From Hoplostethus atlanticus (Eukaryota; Chordata; Actinopteri; Trachichthyiformes; Trachichthyidae): DNA of 64,000 nucleotides. A model generated the notes under the pieces. The model saw only the letters and a program-made list of their open reading frames with translations. It did no database searches and was not told where the DNA came from. This document shows positions 38,855-51,100 of the stretch, piece after piece. Position numbers and translations under genes: made by a program. Each line of letters starts with the position of its first letter. Position 1 is the first letter of the stretch. Location of the stretch: assembly GCA_034670405.1 (NCBI GenBank), contig JAXDDX010000060.1, positions 2,362,001-2,426,000 on the forward strand, written 5' to 3'.

Positions 38855-40748
38855 TTAAAGGGGGGGTATTGTACTCATTTTGGGCTATTTAAACTGTTCC
38901 TGGGGGTCTTTACAAGACGTTTGTAAAGTCTATATCAAAAAAAAAATCCTAAAACCAGCTTCTGTGGTGTGTGTTTCAGTCTCTCATTTTCTCCATTGTA
39001 AAGAACAGGCTGTTTTGAGGGCGTGGAGGTTGTATGTAATGAGCACTGCTCTGATTGGCTGCCTCACGCCGTGAGTGAGGCGTGAGGTGGCCAATCAGAG
39101 CAGCTCATTACTGCTCATTACATACAACCTCCATGCAATCGCCTGGCGGAGGCGGAGAGCAGAGCGCTCATGCTGCTCAAGGTAAACAAATAAGCTTGAT
39201 GCAGAAATCTACCATAACCATGGCGGCCGCTCCAGAACCAACACTGAGACCGGACATGTTTGAGCCGGAGTCTGACCCAGAATGGGAAGAGGCAGCTGAG
39301 GCGGTTCCACTTAGTTTCTCAATGATAACAGTTCTGTGTAATATTGTACTTTGTTTTGTGTATGTGGGTGTGTGAGCGACACTCTCTGCTGTAGCCGGTC
39401 TGTTTATGGCTCATGTCCATAAGCTTATTGAATACAACTTGCAGACAAGCTAGGATTGACAATTTTGTTGAGCTAGTTAGCCAATATATTATTGGATGCA
39501 ATCTATTTGCATCCAAACAGCGCAGCGCAAACAACCAAACGCGATTGTACTAATGGTGGCTAAAGTTTACCGAGCCTGACACGTTCGACAGACTTATAAA
39601 ACAGACACTGGTCCCAACAAATAACTTTAAGATGAGTCCTGACTCCAACCAATAACTTTACTTTTACTTTACTTTACTTTTAATGACTCCAGCTTTAGTT
39701 TTCTTACTTCTTCCATGCCCAACAAGCCCGTGGCTAGCCCCGCTAGCTCGTTAGCTAACCAGCAGTCGAATATACTAACTAGACTAATTTGTAAATTAAA
39801 TCAAAACATGGTGACACTTACAGATTCCAGTTTTGCAGATAGGGTCACGTACCTTATGAATTGCTCCATCTTTAAGCTTCAATTTAGATGCTAATCCTGC
39901 CTGTTGCTCAAGCAGTCTGAGGACTGATCATCACACACAGAAAAAACTGTAGCCGTTGCCATTAAAAATAAAATTAATCCGCTCTGTCCTGGCATTTTCG
40001 CGTGTTGCACATTTCATGTACATTAAAGTATATTATATATGGACGTCTCCACAAGTATAAACCAAGGAAAATAAGCCAAATCCATGCTTGACAAACCTGA
40101 GTTTTTACAATGCCTTATGACAATTAATTATTTTCCACCACGTAGGTAATTCAGTTCATGTGAGCCTAACGTTGACACTGCTCTCTTGAGCGTCTAGCAG
40201 CGATTATAGCCTAACTAAGTAACTGGATACAAAACTTTTTTTTCTACTCCACGTAGATCATAAACCCTTGAATATAAAAAAGGACTCACTGAAATCGGTT
40301 GAGAAATGTAAACGTTATAGTGCTTTTCATCCAGAAAAACCGCAGCTCCCTGTTTACTTGTATTTGTTTACAGGCCAGTCTTGTCCGAACCAATATGGCG
40401 GCGACGTTTACGTATCGTAGCAATGGGCAGAAGCAGTCAATGCGGCGTCTATGTATATATGTCTATGGCGGCGCTGCCTGTAATGCCGTAAATGGGATTT
40501 GCTGTTCACCTGGGTGTGGGCATGCTCTGAGAGGGGCTGGATTAGCCCGTTATGACGTCCAAAGGGGCTACTTTCTGAAACGGCCTGTTTTTCTCCTATC
40601 TTTGGCACCGTTTTTGGAAAAAGGAAAATACAGAAAAACGGGTTGACTTCCAGATTTCAAATTTTCTCAGCTGCTTAGGTAAATGATTTCCTGTGGAACA
40701 TGTATAAGCGCCAGGAATAAGCCGTTTTCCATAATATGGGACCTTTAA
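38855..40748. mobile_element. TTAA-flanked transposon, copy 2, inserted in the Tc1 relic (body 1886 bp)
   Basis: TTAA at 38855-38858 and 40745-40748 flank a body that begins AGGGGGGGTATTGTACTCAT and ends CCATAATATGGGACCT. Removing the body and one TTAA rejoins the host transposase frame (...KRHLKAR...), proving insertion with a TTAA duplication. It contains a small ORF (39220-39375), a palindrome at 39025-39132 that copy 1 lacks, and a middle section (about 40009-40490) unlike copy 1. No transposase is seen. Confidence 0.88.
39220..39375 (+). CDS. Small ORF in TTAA element copy 2 (51 aa, unknown)
   Basis: Begins at an ATG in strong Kozak context (ataaccATGGCGG) and reads MAAAPEPTLRPDMFEPESDP, then EWEEAAEAVPLSFSM, then a hydrophobic end ITVLCNIVLCFVYVGV. 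The first 35 residues are acidic and proline-rich, the rest may be read-through. The same start is present in copy 1 but frameshifted. It may be the remnant of a first exon of the autonomous parent. I do not recognise the protein. Confidence 0.35.
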   Translation: MAAAPEPTLRPDMFEPESDPEWEEAAEAVPLSFSMITVLCNIVLCFVYVGV

Positions 40749-41225
<477 letters not shown>

Positions 41226-42689
41226 CATGTTCTCCTATGAGTGCTGGACGTTAACGTTGAGTGTTTTGTGGCATGTGGTTGTTGTTTATCTGATCACAGA
41301 GAGGTCAGGCTACTTTGTGCACAATGTCAATGCTGTTGTGATGTGGCTGAACACGCAACCTAACTACATATAGATTGTAATATTTCTACTTTCCCAGCTC
41401 CTAAAGGATATTTGTCTGCAGTAGTGAACCAAAAACAAAATAATTAAAAAAATGTATTTTCTTTCACAGTGTTTTAGAGGAACTTGGCTTCTTGCCCTCT
41501 CTCTGGAGTGTAGCAATAATTTCACTTACTCTAAGTTCCTGATAAGGCACTGCTGCTTTGCCCAAGCAAATAGCCCTATCTGGCCAACGGACCGAGATTA
41601 CAGCACCCATGGTTCAGTTTGGCTGGCAAGAAATGTGATCCTCAATGAGCCGTTAATGTTTTGACACGACTGATTAACTAAGAGTCCCCGATTAAAGCAA
41701 CGTACAGAAGGAAGTGGGATTTTTGGGGGGGCCCTGCATCTGTGTAAATGTGTTTGTGTGTGTGTGCGAGGTGGTGGGGAGGGTGGCGGGGTGGTCTCAG
41801 AGGATAGCCGTTGTCTTTCTTAGAAAAGTGAACTTGTCTCACCCAAGAGACAGATGAGCAATGTGTTAGAGCCTTGTGGTTTATGGACAAAAGACAGTTC
41901 TCAGGCTGCCAGGGGTTGTAGCTGGAATAAAAGAAGAAACTCTTTACCCAGAAATAACTGACAGTTGTGCCAGTTCAGTTTGGCACATATTGGCAACTTG
42001 AGATATATGATTGATATAATCTGCAGAATTAGAGTTTTTTTATTGAGGTGAAATGATTCCTTATGCTACAGTAGAAAGGGGCTCTTATATATCTCAGAAT
42101 TATCACTCACTTATCCTCCAAAAACTCTCCTATTTTACATTAGATTTACTTTTCAAGACAATATCGCAAACCAAACCAAAAATGTGCATTCTGTACTCAT
42201 GCAGTTTAGGAGCATATGGCAACGCTGCCTTTGACCTCTGCTCATCCTTTCACTGTCTGCCAGATATTCTATCAGTCATCGTGAAATATATTCCACAACA
42301 GCTAGATCCCTTCTCCCAGAGCTGTGACAATGCAAGCCACATGGTGACAAGTCTCCCGAAGCCCTTTCGGTGATCGGGGTCATGAGAAAGAGATGTTCCT
42401 CACTGTGAGGTGTGACCAACGTCGTAATTCACTTCCTCTGGGGAGCTTTCATCTATAGGGAAAAAGGGGGGGGGTCTGGATCCAGGTTCATCTGTGTACC
42501 AAGTATATGTTCCCTCTGGCAGGAGGCCCCAGCTCATGTTCTGGAGGTGATAATGGACTATGTTGCCAAGCGTGTCTGCCTGAGGTAGGGAGAATCCAAA
42601 ACCTCTACCTTTAACCTTTACTTATGCAGGGAAACTTTGTTCAGCGTGCATGCCGTTTTTTTTATCGACGCCCCCGCTTCACACCCATA

Positions 42690-42900
42690 TAGTGAGTATA
42701 GAAGGTATAGTGAGTTGGGAAAACATCCTTCAACCAGAGGTCCCGGGTTCAAGTCCCCATCCCAGCATGCAATTACCCTGCTGAATGGTTCTTGAGCAAG
42801 ACACTGACTCCCTAGCAGCTCCAGGGATGCTGTTCTGTAGCTGACCCTGCACTCAAAGCTCAAAGGCAGAGAATTTCCCTACTGGGATCAACAATTATTA
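42690..42900 (+). repeat. tRNA-derived SINE
   Basis: An RNA polymerase III B-box-like sequence GGTTCAAGTCC is at 42746-42756, preceded by CCAGAGGTCCCG. The body follows (CTTGAGCAAGACACTGACTC, CTAGCAGCTCCAGGGATGCT, AGCTGACCCTGCACTC) and the 3' tail is CTACTGGGATCAACAATTAT. This is a SINE, not a tRNA gene: there is no closed cloverleaf and the body and tail continue well past the tRNA-like part. Confidence 0.75.
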
Positions 42901-43537
42901 TGACCGGTAAAACAACTACTGGCTCATGGGCACCTCAACAGCAGCTGTTGACGGAGGAGAGCTCCTTAATCATTCAGTTTCCCTTCTAGCCAAGGAATTC
43001 AAACTCTCTGGTCAAAAACCTGCATGCACCTCTAAATGTGAGGCTCCAGTTAGGTTAATATGTTAGATTCAATACAACACCCCCCTGAGGAAGGATACAC
43101 TCATCCAGATATCATAGCTCCCGTTTATCTCTGCAGGATGAGTGAGCCTGAGCTTCGGCATTGAGGGTCACAGTGGGGGTGCAGCCAGAGCAGAGCAAGG
43201 CTGCCACTACCCACTGAAAGGTTGTCAGGGTGACCAACAGCTATTCCACGGGTTGTGCATGCGCTACAACCGTGCCATTCATTTTTCATCTCCACTGTGC
43301 TCATTCAACAAAAAAACAAACAAAAAAAGAAAACACCAAGACCAGCTATGAAGTGCACACTCCCATTTTCACCATGCTCGCATCTCTTCTCCCTCCCACT
43401 CTCTCCCTCAAGGACTTTTAAAACGCACTCAAGACTGGACCACTATTTCCTTTGTGCTCCCGTCTCCCTTCCCTCCCGTTTCCATGTATGTTAGTGCAGT
43501 GATGCTGCAGAGCCAAGGGACACACCCATCTACACCG

Positions 43538-43540
<3 letters not shown>

Positions 43541-43571
<31 letters not shown>
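43541..43571 (+). repeat. (CT)n microsatellite
   Basis: Uninterrupted CT run. Confidence 0.95.
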
Positions 43572-43574
<3 letters not shown>

Positions 43575-44439
43575 CCTGAGAAGTTCTCCAACACACTGCA
43601 GTTAGTGCTGCAGTGCCCACCCAAGAGTAGCCCCCTTCTCACTTGCCTCCTCACTCTAAAGCACCACCGAGAGGGAGGGGGGGAATACAAAGGTTTGAAA
43701 GATCGAAGATTAATTTGAAAGGATGTTTCCGTTGGCGCCTTTTATTATTGAGGTATCAGAGTAGACCTTAATGTCAAGGGAGGATCCAGAGTAATGAGTA
43801 ATGGATCCGGAAAAGCTTTCTCCGAGGATAAGATGAGCACTTGTCATTTTATTCATGCTCTAATGATTCCTAATGAGCCATTAACTAGAATAGACAATCA
43901 TAAAAGCGACTCAAACACAATGGCACATTGAGTGAGTGTAGAACAGTGACAAAGGAACGTGTTAGCTTTCATACATGTTTCATTCAGAAGAGGCTGATTT
44001 GCACAGTTCACGCCAATGAGTAGTGGATACATCAGGTATGTCACAGGAACATCTCATTTAACTCAAGTGCTGCATTGAACTACCTTAATCTAGTGAGAGA
44101 CTGGAATCAATCCGCCCTACCGTGACTGTTAACGTTGACTTTATTTGCTTAGGGATCTTATTTAAAAAAAAAAAAAAGAAAGGACTAAATATTTGCCTGT
44201 GAGGAGTCATGCACCCGTCATGGAGTTTGACTCAAGCTGTGCAATGGCGACCTCTTCTGGCCGGGCCTCACTGCCAGTCTAAACGGTGCTGCATGAAAGG
44301 GTGCGTCTCACTGCTCTCACAGGGGGGAGGGGGGGGGGAGGAGGAAGACAAAACCTCTCTGCAACAGAACCTCCACGCCGCCTTACCGAGACGGTACGAG
44401 ACAGATCAAACTTGAAGGAGTCAGTTGTAGAAAACAAGA

Positions 44440-45117
44440 GTTCTCGTTTTAATTTTTCCAGCCGCAACATACTGTCCATTTACAGTACAGACTCCCAATT
44501 TTAATTTGATTTGCACACATCACAGTTTAAAGTTTTCAAATGAAAATACAACACAACTATGAAAAAAGACATATGCACAAATCAAAACCTATAAAAAATA
44601 TAAAAACAAACAGTACTCTTAATCTCATTTTGACAAGTACCATTTCAATAACAAAACATTTAATGCACAATTGAGCAGACAAATTAAACTGAACTATTAG
44701 TTTTTAAATAGAGGAAAAGACATCATTTTCATCATGCAGAGGATGTAATATTAAATAACGAATCAAACAAAAATAATATATACTTCTCTATATATCTCTT
44801 TTTTAAATTTTCAAGTCAAAAGCACTCCCGTCCCTTATGTAGGGAAAAACAAGACATGTTAAAAACACCAGAGAATCCACAATGCTTTCATAGCTGCCAT
44901 TGTTGTATGGCCTTTATCGAAAACATCTCAGCAACATCTTTTTGGCACAGAAAAAGACGTTCATAATGGCAGTAGCATTTTGCATTAGAAAAGAGGGCGG
45001 AGCTGCAGCTCTTATTCCATTAAAAAAAAAAGCAAAAACATTCTGTGCACCGACATCATTCAGGAGAGTGGCATCTCCCTAGCAGGGTGTGAGGCAAGCA
45101 GTTGTAGCAGCTCAGTC
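44440..45117 (-). other. cyrib: cyrib 3' UTR (3' end approximate)
   Basis: Sequence immediately after the cyrib stop. On the minus strand it is T-rich from about 44860 to 44450, as is usual for vertebrate 3' UTRs. Several ATTAAA hexamers occur on the minus strand (around 44660, 44498 and 44451) and a canonical AATAAA at 44145-44140. The true cleavage site cannot be chosen by eye; the lower bound given is the last hexamer of the AT-rich block. Confidence 0.5.
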
Positions 45118-45181
45118 CTACTGCAGCATGCTCTTGATAGTCTTGTTGGTTGATTCATCATTCAGATGCTTGGTTGTGTAC
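45118..45181 (-). CDS. cyrib: cyrib coding exon 10 (C-terminus and stop)
   Basis: 64 bases: last base of Arg305, then [20 protein letters not shown] and TAG. Acceptor ccctgcag. The C-terminal end is typical of the family. The stop codon occupies 45120-45118. Confidence 0.95.
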
Positions 45182-48100
45182 CTGCAGGGGACAAGACGGG
45201 AAGAAACCGACATCAGTGACTGGATCCGTGATGAATCTTTCCATACATCTACAATATTTTGTCAGCGTCCGTCACATCCTACTTCGCACAACTTGTCTGC
45301 AATCAGAGAAATAAGCTCTCGGGGGGTTTTTAGCATGCAAGAGACCTCACGCGACCGGGTAGCGCCGGCACCCCTCGGGCCCCGGTAGGGAGATACAGAT
45401 GTGAGGTTGCCACAGAAATGGCCTTGTCAGCACGAGCAGCTGCTAGTGTAAGGAGAGAGGCTGCATGTTGGAAGATGGTAGGGGGACAAGGAGTCAGACG
45501 ATCTAACCTCTGATGTTCTATGACAAGATTTAAGCTTTCAACATCTGCAACATCTAAAAAAAAAAAGGGCTCAATATACGACACTGAACATAGCGGACCA
45601 AATTCCTACTGGACTGTGTAAACAATAATGAGTCACTGTGTTGACATGGATGCACAGAGGCAATGCAGAGGGAGGTTGTTGGGATGAAGCAATAGGTCTA
45701 TCCCCTGGCAGGCTACCATCTTTAACTAATACTGCAGCTTTTCACCTAAAGCCACATGCAATGAATCAAAGTGTACTTGCTAGCAGACTGCAGCTAAAAA
45801 AAAAAAAAAAAAATCACATTACATGAACCCATGCTGGGCTTCAGTGGAGGAATTTAAAATGTGACTGACACAAAGAGACGGGTCTTACCTGAGAGCGTTG
45901 AGAAGGCCTTCTACACTATTAGGAGGCTGATCTTTGAGGACTTTGATGCAGCCTTTCATCTGTAGAGCAGAAACAAGCGGTTAGATGGATTCAGAGAGAG
46001 AGAGAGTGTTGTGAACTGGGGGGTCATCGAGCTCAAATGGCTTTACTCACGTCGATTTTGGAGGATTTGGCGAACGCTCCGACAGGATGGACGTAGTCAT
46101 ACAGGATGATGACCCCGACCATCACCCGGAGACAGAAGGACACCGTCTCCTCACTGGTGAAGCGACTACGGTACTCTCTGGCAGGACGCAGAGAGAAAGC
46201 ATTACAAACACATGAAGGTATTGAACAGAAGCAGCTCTGCCAGTGTCATTTCAACAGGATTCTGACTTACGGTGTTTCCAACATGACTTTGCAGACACTC
46301 GCCATTGTGCTTAAGCAGTCTGTTGTGTTCTCGATGGGTAGGTTCTTATTCTAAAAAGGAGGAGAGCACGCGTTTACACGGCTGTTCAAACTCAGTACAT
46401 TGCTACAGTACATATGTATATGGTTTCCCCCTCCATCATTCTCACCTCGGATACAAACTTTGTTGTGCCATCACTTAATGTTTTCAGCATGGGTGTGGCA
46501 TCAGCGTAGAAGAGAGATATCCGATTGGCCAGCTCATTGTTGACTTCATTCTCTCCTTCCGCCTGAAAATCAATAAGAATAATGTAATACTTTATTGATC
46601 CCCCATCTCTTTTCACTTAAACCCCCCCCCCCCTCTCCAGGGAGGTCACAGGTCAGGGTCAGTGATTCAGTGTCTAGTGTTCAAGGGCACTTCAGCGGGG
46701 CGGATGTTGAAGCACGCCACACTGCTGCCCGTACCGATTGAGAACTAGCAGGGTGCTGAACACGCTGGGTGGATGACAACAACAAGTTGCCTCTTGAACA
46801 GCATGTTCTAAATTTGTCTACATATTTGAATAACAGCAGGGACATTTCCTGCCTCAAGTCTGCCTTTAGTTTGTAAAGAGAACACAAAGAGAATATGAAT
46901 AATCTCCCACAATGTCAAACCAATTCACATTTCAAAAAATAAAAAATAAAAAATGATGACATGAGCTGAAAAATTGTTTACCACAGGGACAGATGTGTTT
47001 CATCTAAAATGTCTCCATGATACAAGTGCCTGAGCAACGCCGCTGAATACCACTAAGCTACAAGAAAGGACGGCTGGTTGGGAACCCTTTAACGGTGACA
47101 GGTCTTAACAGCCACTTGTCTGGGCCCATTTGCCTAATGGCATATTCTGGGATGGGGGAATAAAACTTCCTGTCAGACAGGTCAAAACTAAGAGGCGTGC
47201 ATCTTGAGAACATCAGGCGGTTTCAGTTCATTCTAGTCACAAAAGGCACATTGAAATCTCTTAGATGTCATTGAAAAAGGTATGAAATTCAACGAACCAG
47301 TAAATGTATAAAATGTACATAATATCCCGATGCTGCCTCCTTTTTATGTCATTTGATTAAAACAATACTTCATGCAACAAAGCACTTTGCCAGGTATGTA
47401 ACTTTAATACTGTTAATTTGTAAATGTACATTACAGAGCAGTGGTGCGAAGACAGAAGGATAAAATGGGCATATAACTTTAACCACTGTGGTGCGGATAC
47501 CCAGGAGAGGTGCAGGGGTTTTCCTTCTGTTAAAACTTCCTGCAGGTTGTGATCTAGGGACCCTGCATTGACCAGAAATCAGGTGCTGTTCCCACAGAGA
47601 GCCGAGTCTCTGGAGGGCTTGAGCGATGCTACTGATTTGGGATCAGATTCTACCGCGACGCGCTGCTGCACAGACCCCCTGAATCTCCCCGTGGGGCTCT
47701 GACTTCCTGGTGTGAGCGGCTGCCTGCCACAACTCATGGGGTGCTGAGCAACATGAAAACTTCATCCATCATTCCTGCTGTCCCCAAGACGCAGTCCAAT
47801 GTGTGGTTGGGTAATGTGAGCGGATGGCTTTAATCAACATCAGATCAGAGCATAAATGTCCTAAAGGGAGACTGGTCATGATGAGGCGCGTTCATAGGAA
47901 TTGAACCGGGCCAAAGCCATAGAGAAGTTGAAGGACTACAAAATGACACACCCATAGTAAGAAGATTATAATGGATCTCTGCTAGCAGTACACAGTTTAA
48001 TGTGATGTGCACACGTATTCTTTTAAGACATTAATAGGATGTGTGAAATGTGAAAACCTGATGTGCTCACCGGTACATTGTTGATCCGCATGCGGCTCAG

Positions 48101-51100
48101 GGTTCTCCTATAGTAGCTGAAGTCATTCTGAATAGCAGGATTTGTCATCTGCAAAGAAAAGCATTCAAATATGCATCTTAATACAGAACCTCTCAGGACA
48201 GGACATGACAGAGAGAGAGAGAGAGGTAGAAAGAGAGAGAGAATAGTAGAAAAGAGAGAGAGAGAGCTTGTGTGTTTGTAGGTGGCACAGCCTGCAGCAG
48301 GACATTCAGTTCGGGATCAAACATCATCATGACAGAATGTTTTAGCAAACAAGGCAGAAATATAGCTGGGGGGGGAACTGACATAAAAAGAACAGCGATA
48401 CGATTACAACGCTATTTGCTGAACTGAGTTTGGAGCCACTGACACTCATCCCCTTTACATCCACGTCCCTGCTCCCATGTCAGGCAAAATGTTGGTCGTA
48501 TTGCTGTAACAGGAGGGCTGTGCGCCAGTATATTTTGCGAGTCAACAACTATGAGGCTGATGAAAGGGATACCTGCTGTGATTAAACATGGAGGCTAGGT
48601 TACAGAGCAGCGAGCAGCAGGGAGATAAGCAGTGTCGCAGGGTGTAAAGAGAAGGCCTGGCTCACAGGAGCCACGGGAGTCAGTCTATTGTGTTGACACC
48701 ACTTCCTATGAAATATAACTCATCTGGTTTTAACCGGGAGTCAAGCTGACCCCTCCGACAGAAACTGGCCAATCAGAAAAGCCTCCCTCGCAGGTCGTCA
48801 ACAAGTTCCACCAATGAGGGTTCGGCGTTTAGCTAATTATCCTCATTCCTACATTGAGCCTACTGCAGTGAAAGCAATACTGGCAGCAGGGTAATCCTGC
48901 CACAATAGACTGGTACTCAGTCTGTGTCCACTTAATGTCAGGAGAGACGGGCCGCTACCGCCAGGGAGGGGCTGTGGCGGCGCAGACACTTTAACTAGGT
49001 CAGAAGCCCATGGATGGGAGTGAAAGATTGATGAATAGGCCTGGCATGCCACCTTGTACCCCCTACCTTCACGCTTTTATCTTGCCAGCCTGGCTGGTGG
49101 GCACTAATTGGGACGTCGCGGCAGAGTGCCTGGGGGTGTCGGGGGATGTTTTTTCGTGTGTCTAAGGGACTGAGGGTGTAGCGGGGATTTAAGGCAACCA
49201 GTTCATCCCCTGTCTAACAAGATGAGTGCTCATACAATTGTGGTTTGGACAATGGGCATTCAACCGACACCCATATATTAATCCCTGGCATACTCGTCAG
49301 CAAATTCTGGGGAGTGGGAGACGCTGTATTCAAGCGAGGCAAATATGCATTATGGGAGTTTCTCCTCTCCATCATCTATAAAACCTTCCACTTTGTACTC
49401 AGCTAAGGATGTGAAGAGTTTGCAGTCTTCTACCCCCACAATAAGCCTTATTGCTATTTTACTGATGTCCACTATTATAAAGACCGGACGGTTTCAAGGC
49501 TCCAATTAAACGCTAGTCATCTGCTCGTCTGCTGCAGCACTAAAAGATAATTAGAGGGCATCAGCAGCTTGTTGGGCTACCAGGAGGTTTGGCTCGCCTC
49601 ACAGGAAAAGTGCAGTTTACGACAACATCAAAAAGGTTACGGACGAGGGTGAGGCTGAAAGGAGGCAACTGAAAAGAGGAAAACTTGGGATATGTTGGGG
49701 GAAACGGAGAGAGTCTCTTACTTTAAGCTCATCAAAGCGCAGTGTGAAGTGCAGGATCTCGGCGAACTGCTTGGCCAGCGCCTGCTCCCGCTCCAGGTGC
49801 TGAGTCGGGTCGTCATACGTCTCACTGGTCAGAGCTCCCAGGAGGCTGTGCAGCGCCGCCTCTGTCAGACAGTGAGAGACAAGTTGGAAGAGGGGATAAA
49901 AGCTCATGTGACATGCATTTGATCCTTACCAGGCTGGCGCAGTCAACCCGATACGGTACAAGCATCACATAAGTCAAATTAATCACATCCCATCACATTT
50001 TACTTTGAAAATGCCGTCAATCCAGGTGTGCTGCATATTCTTATCGGTATACGGCGGAGGATAAAAGTGTGGTGAATGTGAACGGTGGAATTCACTTCAT
50101 TTCCTCAAAATGTCAGCCAGCTGAAGTGCCCTGATTAGGAGAGGGACATAGTGGGGCAGCGGCGGTGCCTAAACTGCCCAGGGCCCAGTGCCAGTCTGGG
50201 GGGTGTAGAGGGAGGGGTTAGGGGTGCCGAGGGGCTTTCCCGCTCAGATGGAGATGAGACATGAGCCTAATTATCTCATTGGCACGGGATAGAGGGTAGA
50301 GGACCGGGCTTTCATTCACCCAGGATTACACTTATTGTTGTGACAGTAAGTAAACACAAAGCCTGCGACCATGGCTTGACATGGTAAACCTACAGAGTAG
50401 AGGAGAGCAAAGACAGGGAGATGAGGAAAAGATTAAGAATTTTTTTTTTTAACCCTTTCCAAGCAAAGAAACGTGCAAAATACAGCTAAAAGAAAAGAAA
50501 CCCTTGAAAGCCTGGAGGGGAATTTTTATTTATAGACGCAGACATTATTTACAATTCAGAGTCTCGGAGAAGAGGCTGCAATAATGACATAACCCTGATG
50601 AGGTAGACCACTGATGCAACAAAAGCTGCATGATATCACTCGCTCAATGAGTACTTCAGATATATTTATTCACAATTCTTCCATAAGAGGATGCGCACAT
50701 CAACAAAACCCAGAAACAGACCGATTCAGCCTGCTGCCCACTTAAGATAATCGTATAGGGAGTTTTTGGACGGCGGACAGAGAGCTGGCAGTGCAATGCA
50801 GTAAATTGAGCACGTTTGCCATTCAGTAATGACTTCCATCTGCTTGGGCCAGCGTTTGCAGCGAAGCGCCTGATTAAAAATGGCCTTAGTAGTACAGTTT
50901 TTTCCCCGTGTCCCAGTCAAAACAGAAGTTAAGATGGAGCTGCTTTCAGAGCCTCAGAAACAAGCCACTCTAGTATGTCTGGAGACGGGGGGGGGATGTC
51001 TGATCTCATCAGGTCACGGCAGAGCAGGCAAGCAGAATGCGAACACATAGGCGCTCCTCTTAGACAGGGGAGGGTCAGAGCATGGCGGGAATTTACTCTA

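Larger units (their letters stand above)
41226..44439. other. Intergenic between Tc1 relic and cyrib 3' end
   Basis: Holds the SINE at 42.7 kb and a CT microsatellite at 43541-43571. Sequence at about 43700-43930 is complex with several TAAT/ATTA sites. No coding exon supported. Confidence 0.5.

Noticed and set aside
42746-42756. Possible tRNA gene (B box)
   Set aside because: B-box present but no cloverleaf; body and tail are those of a SINE.
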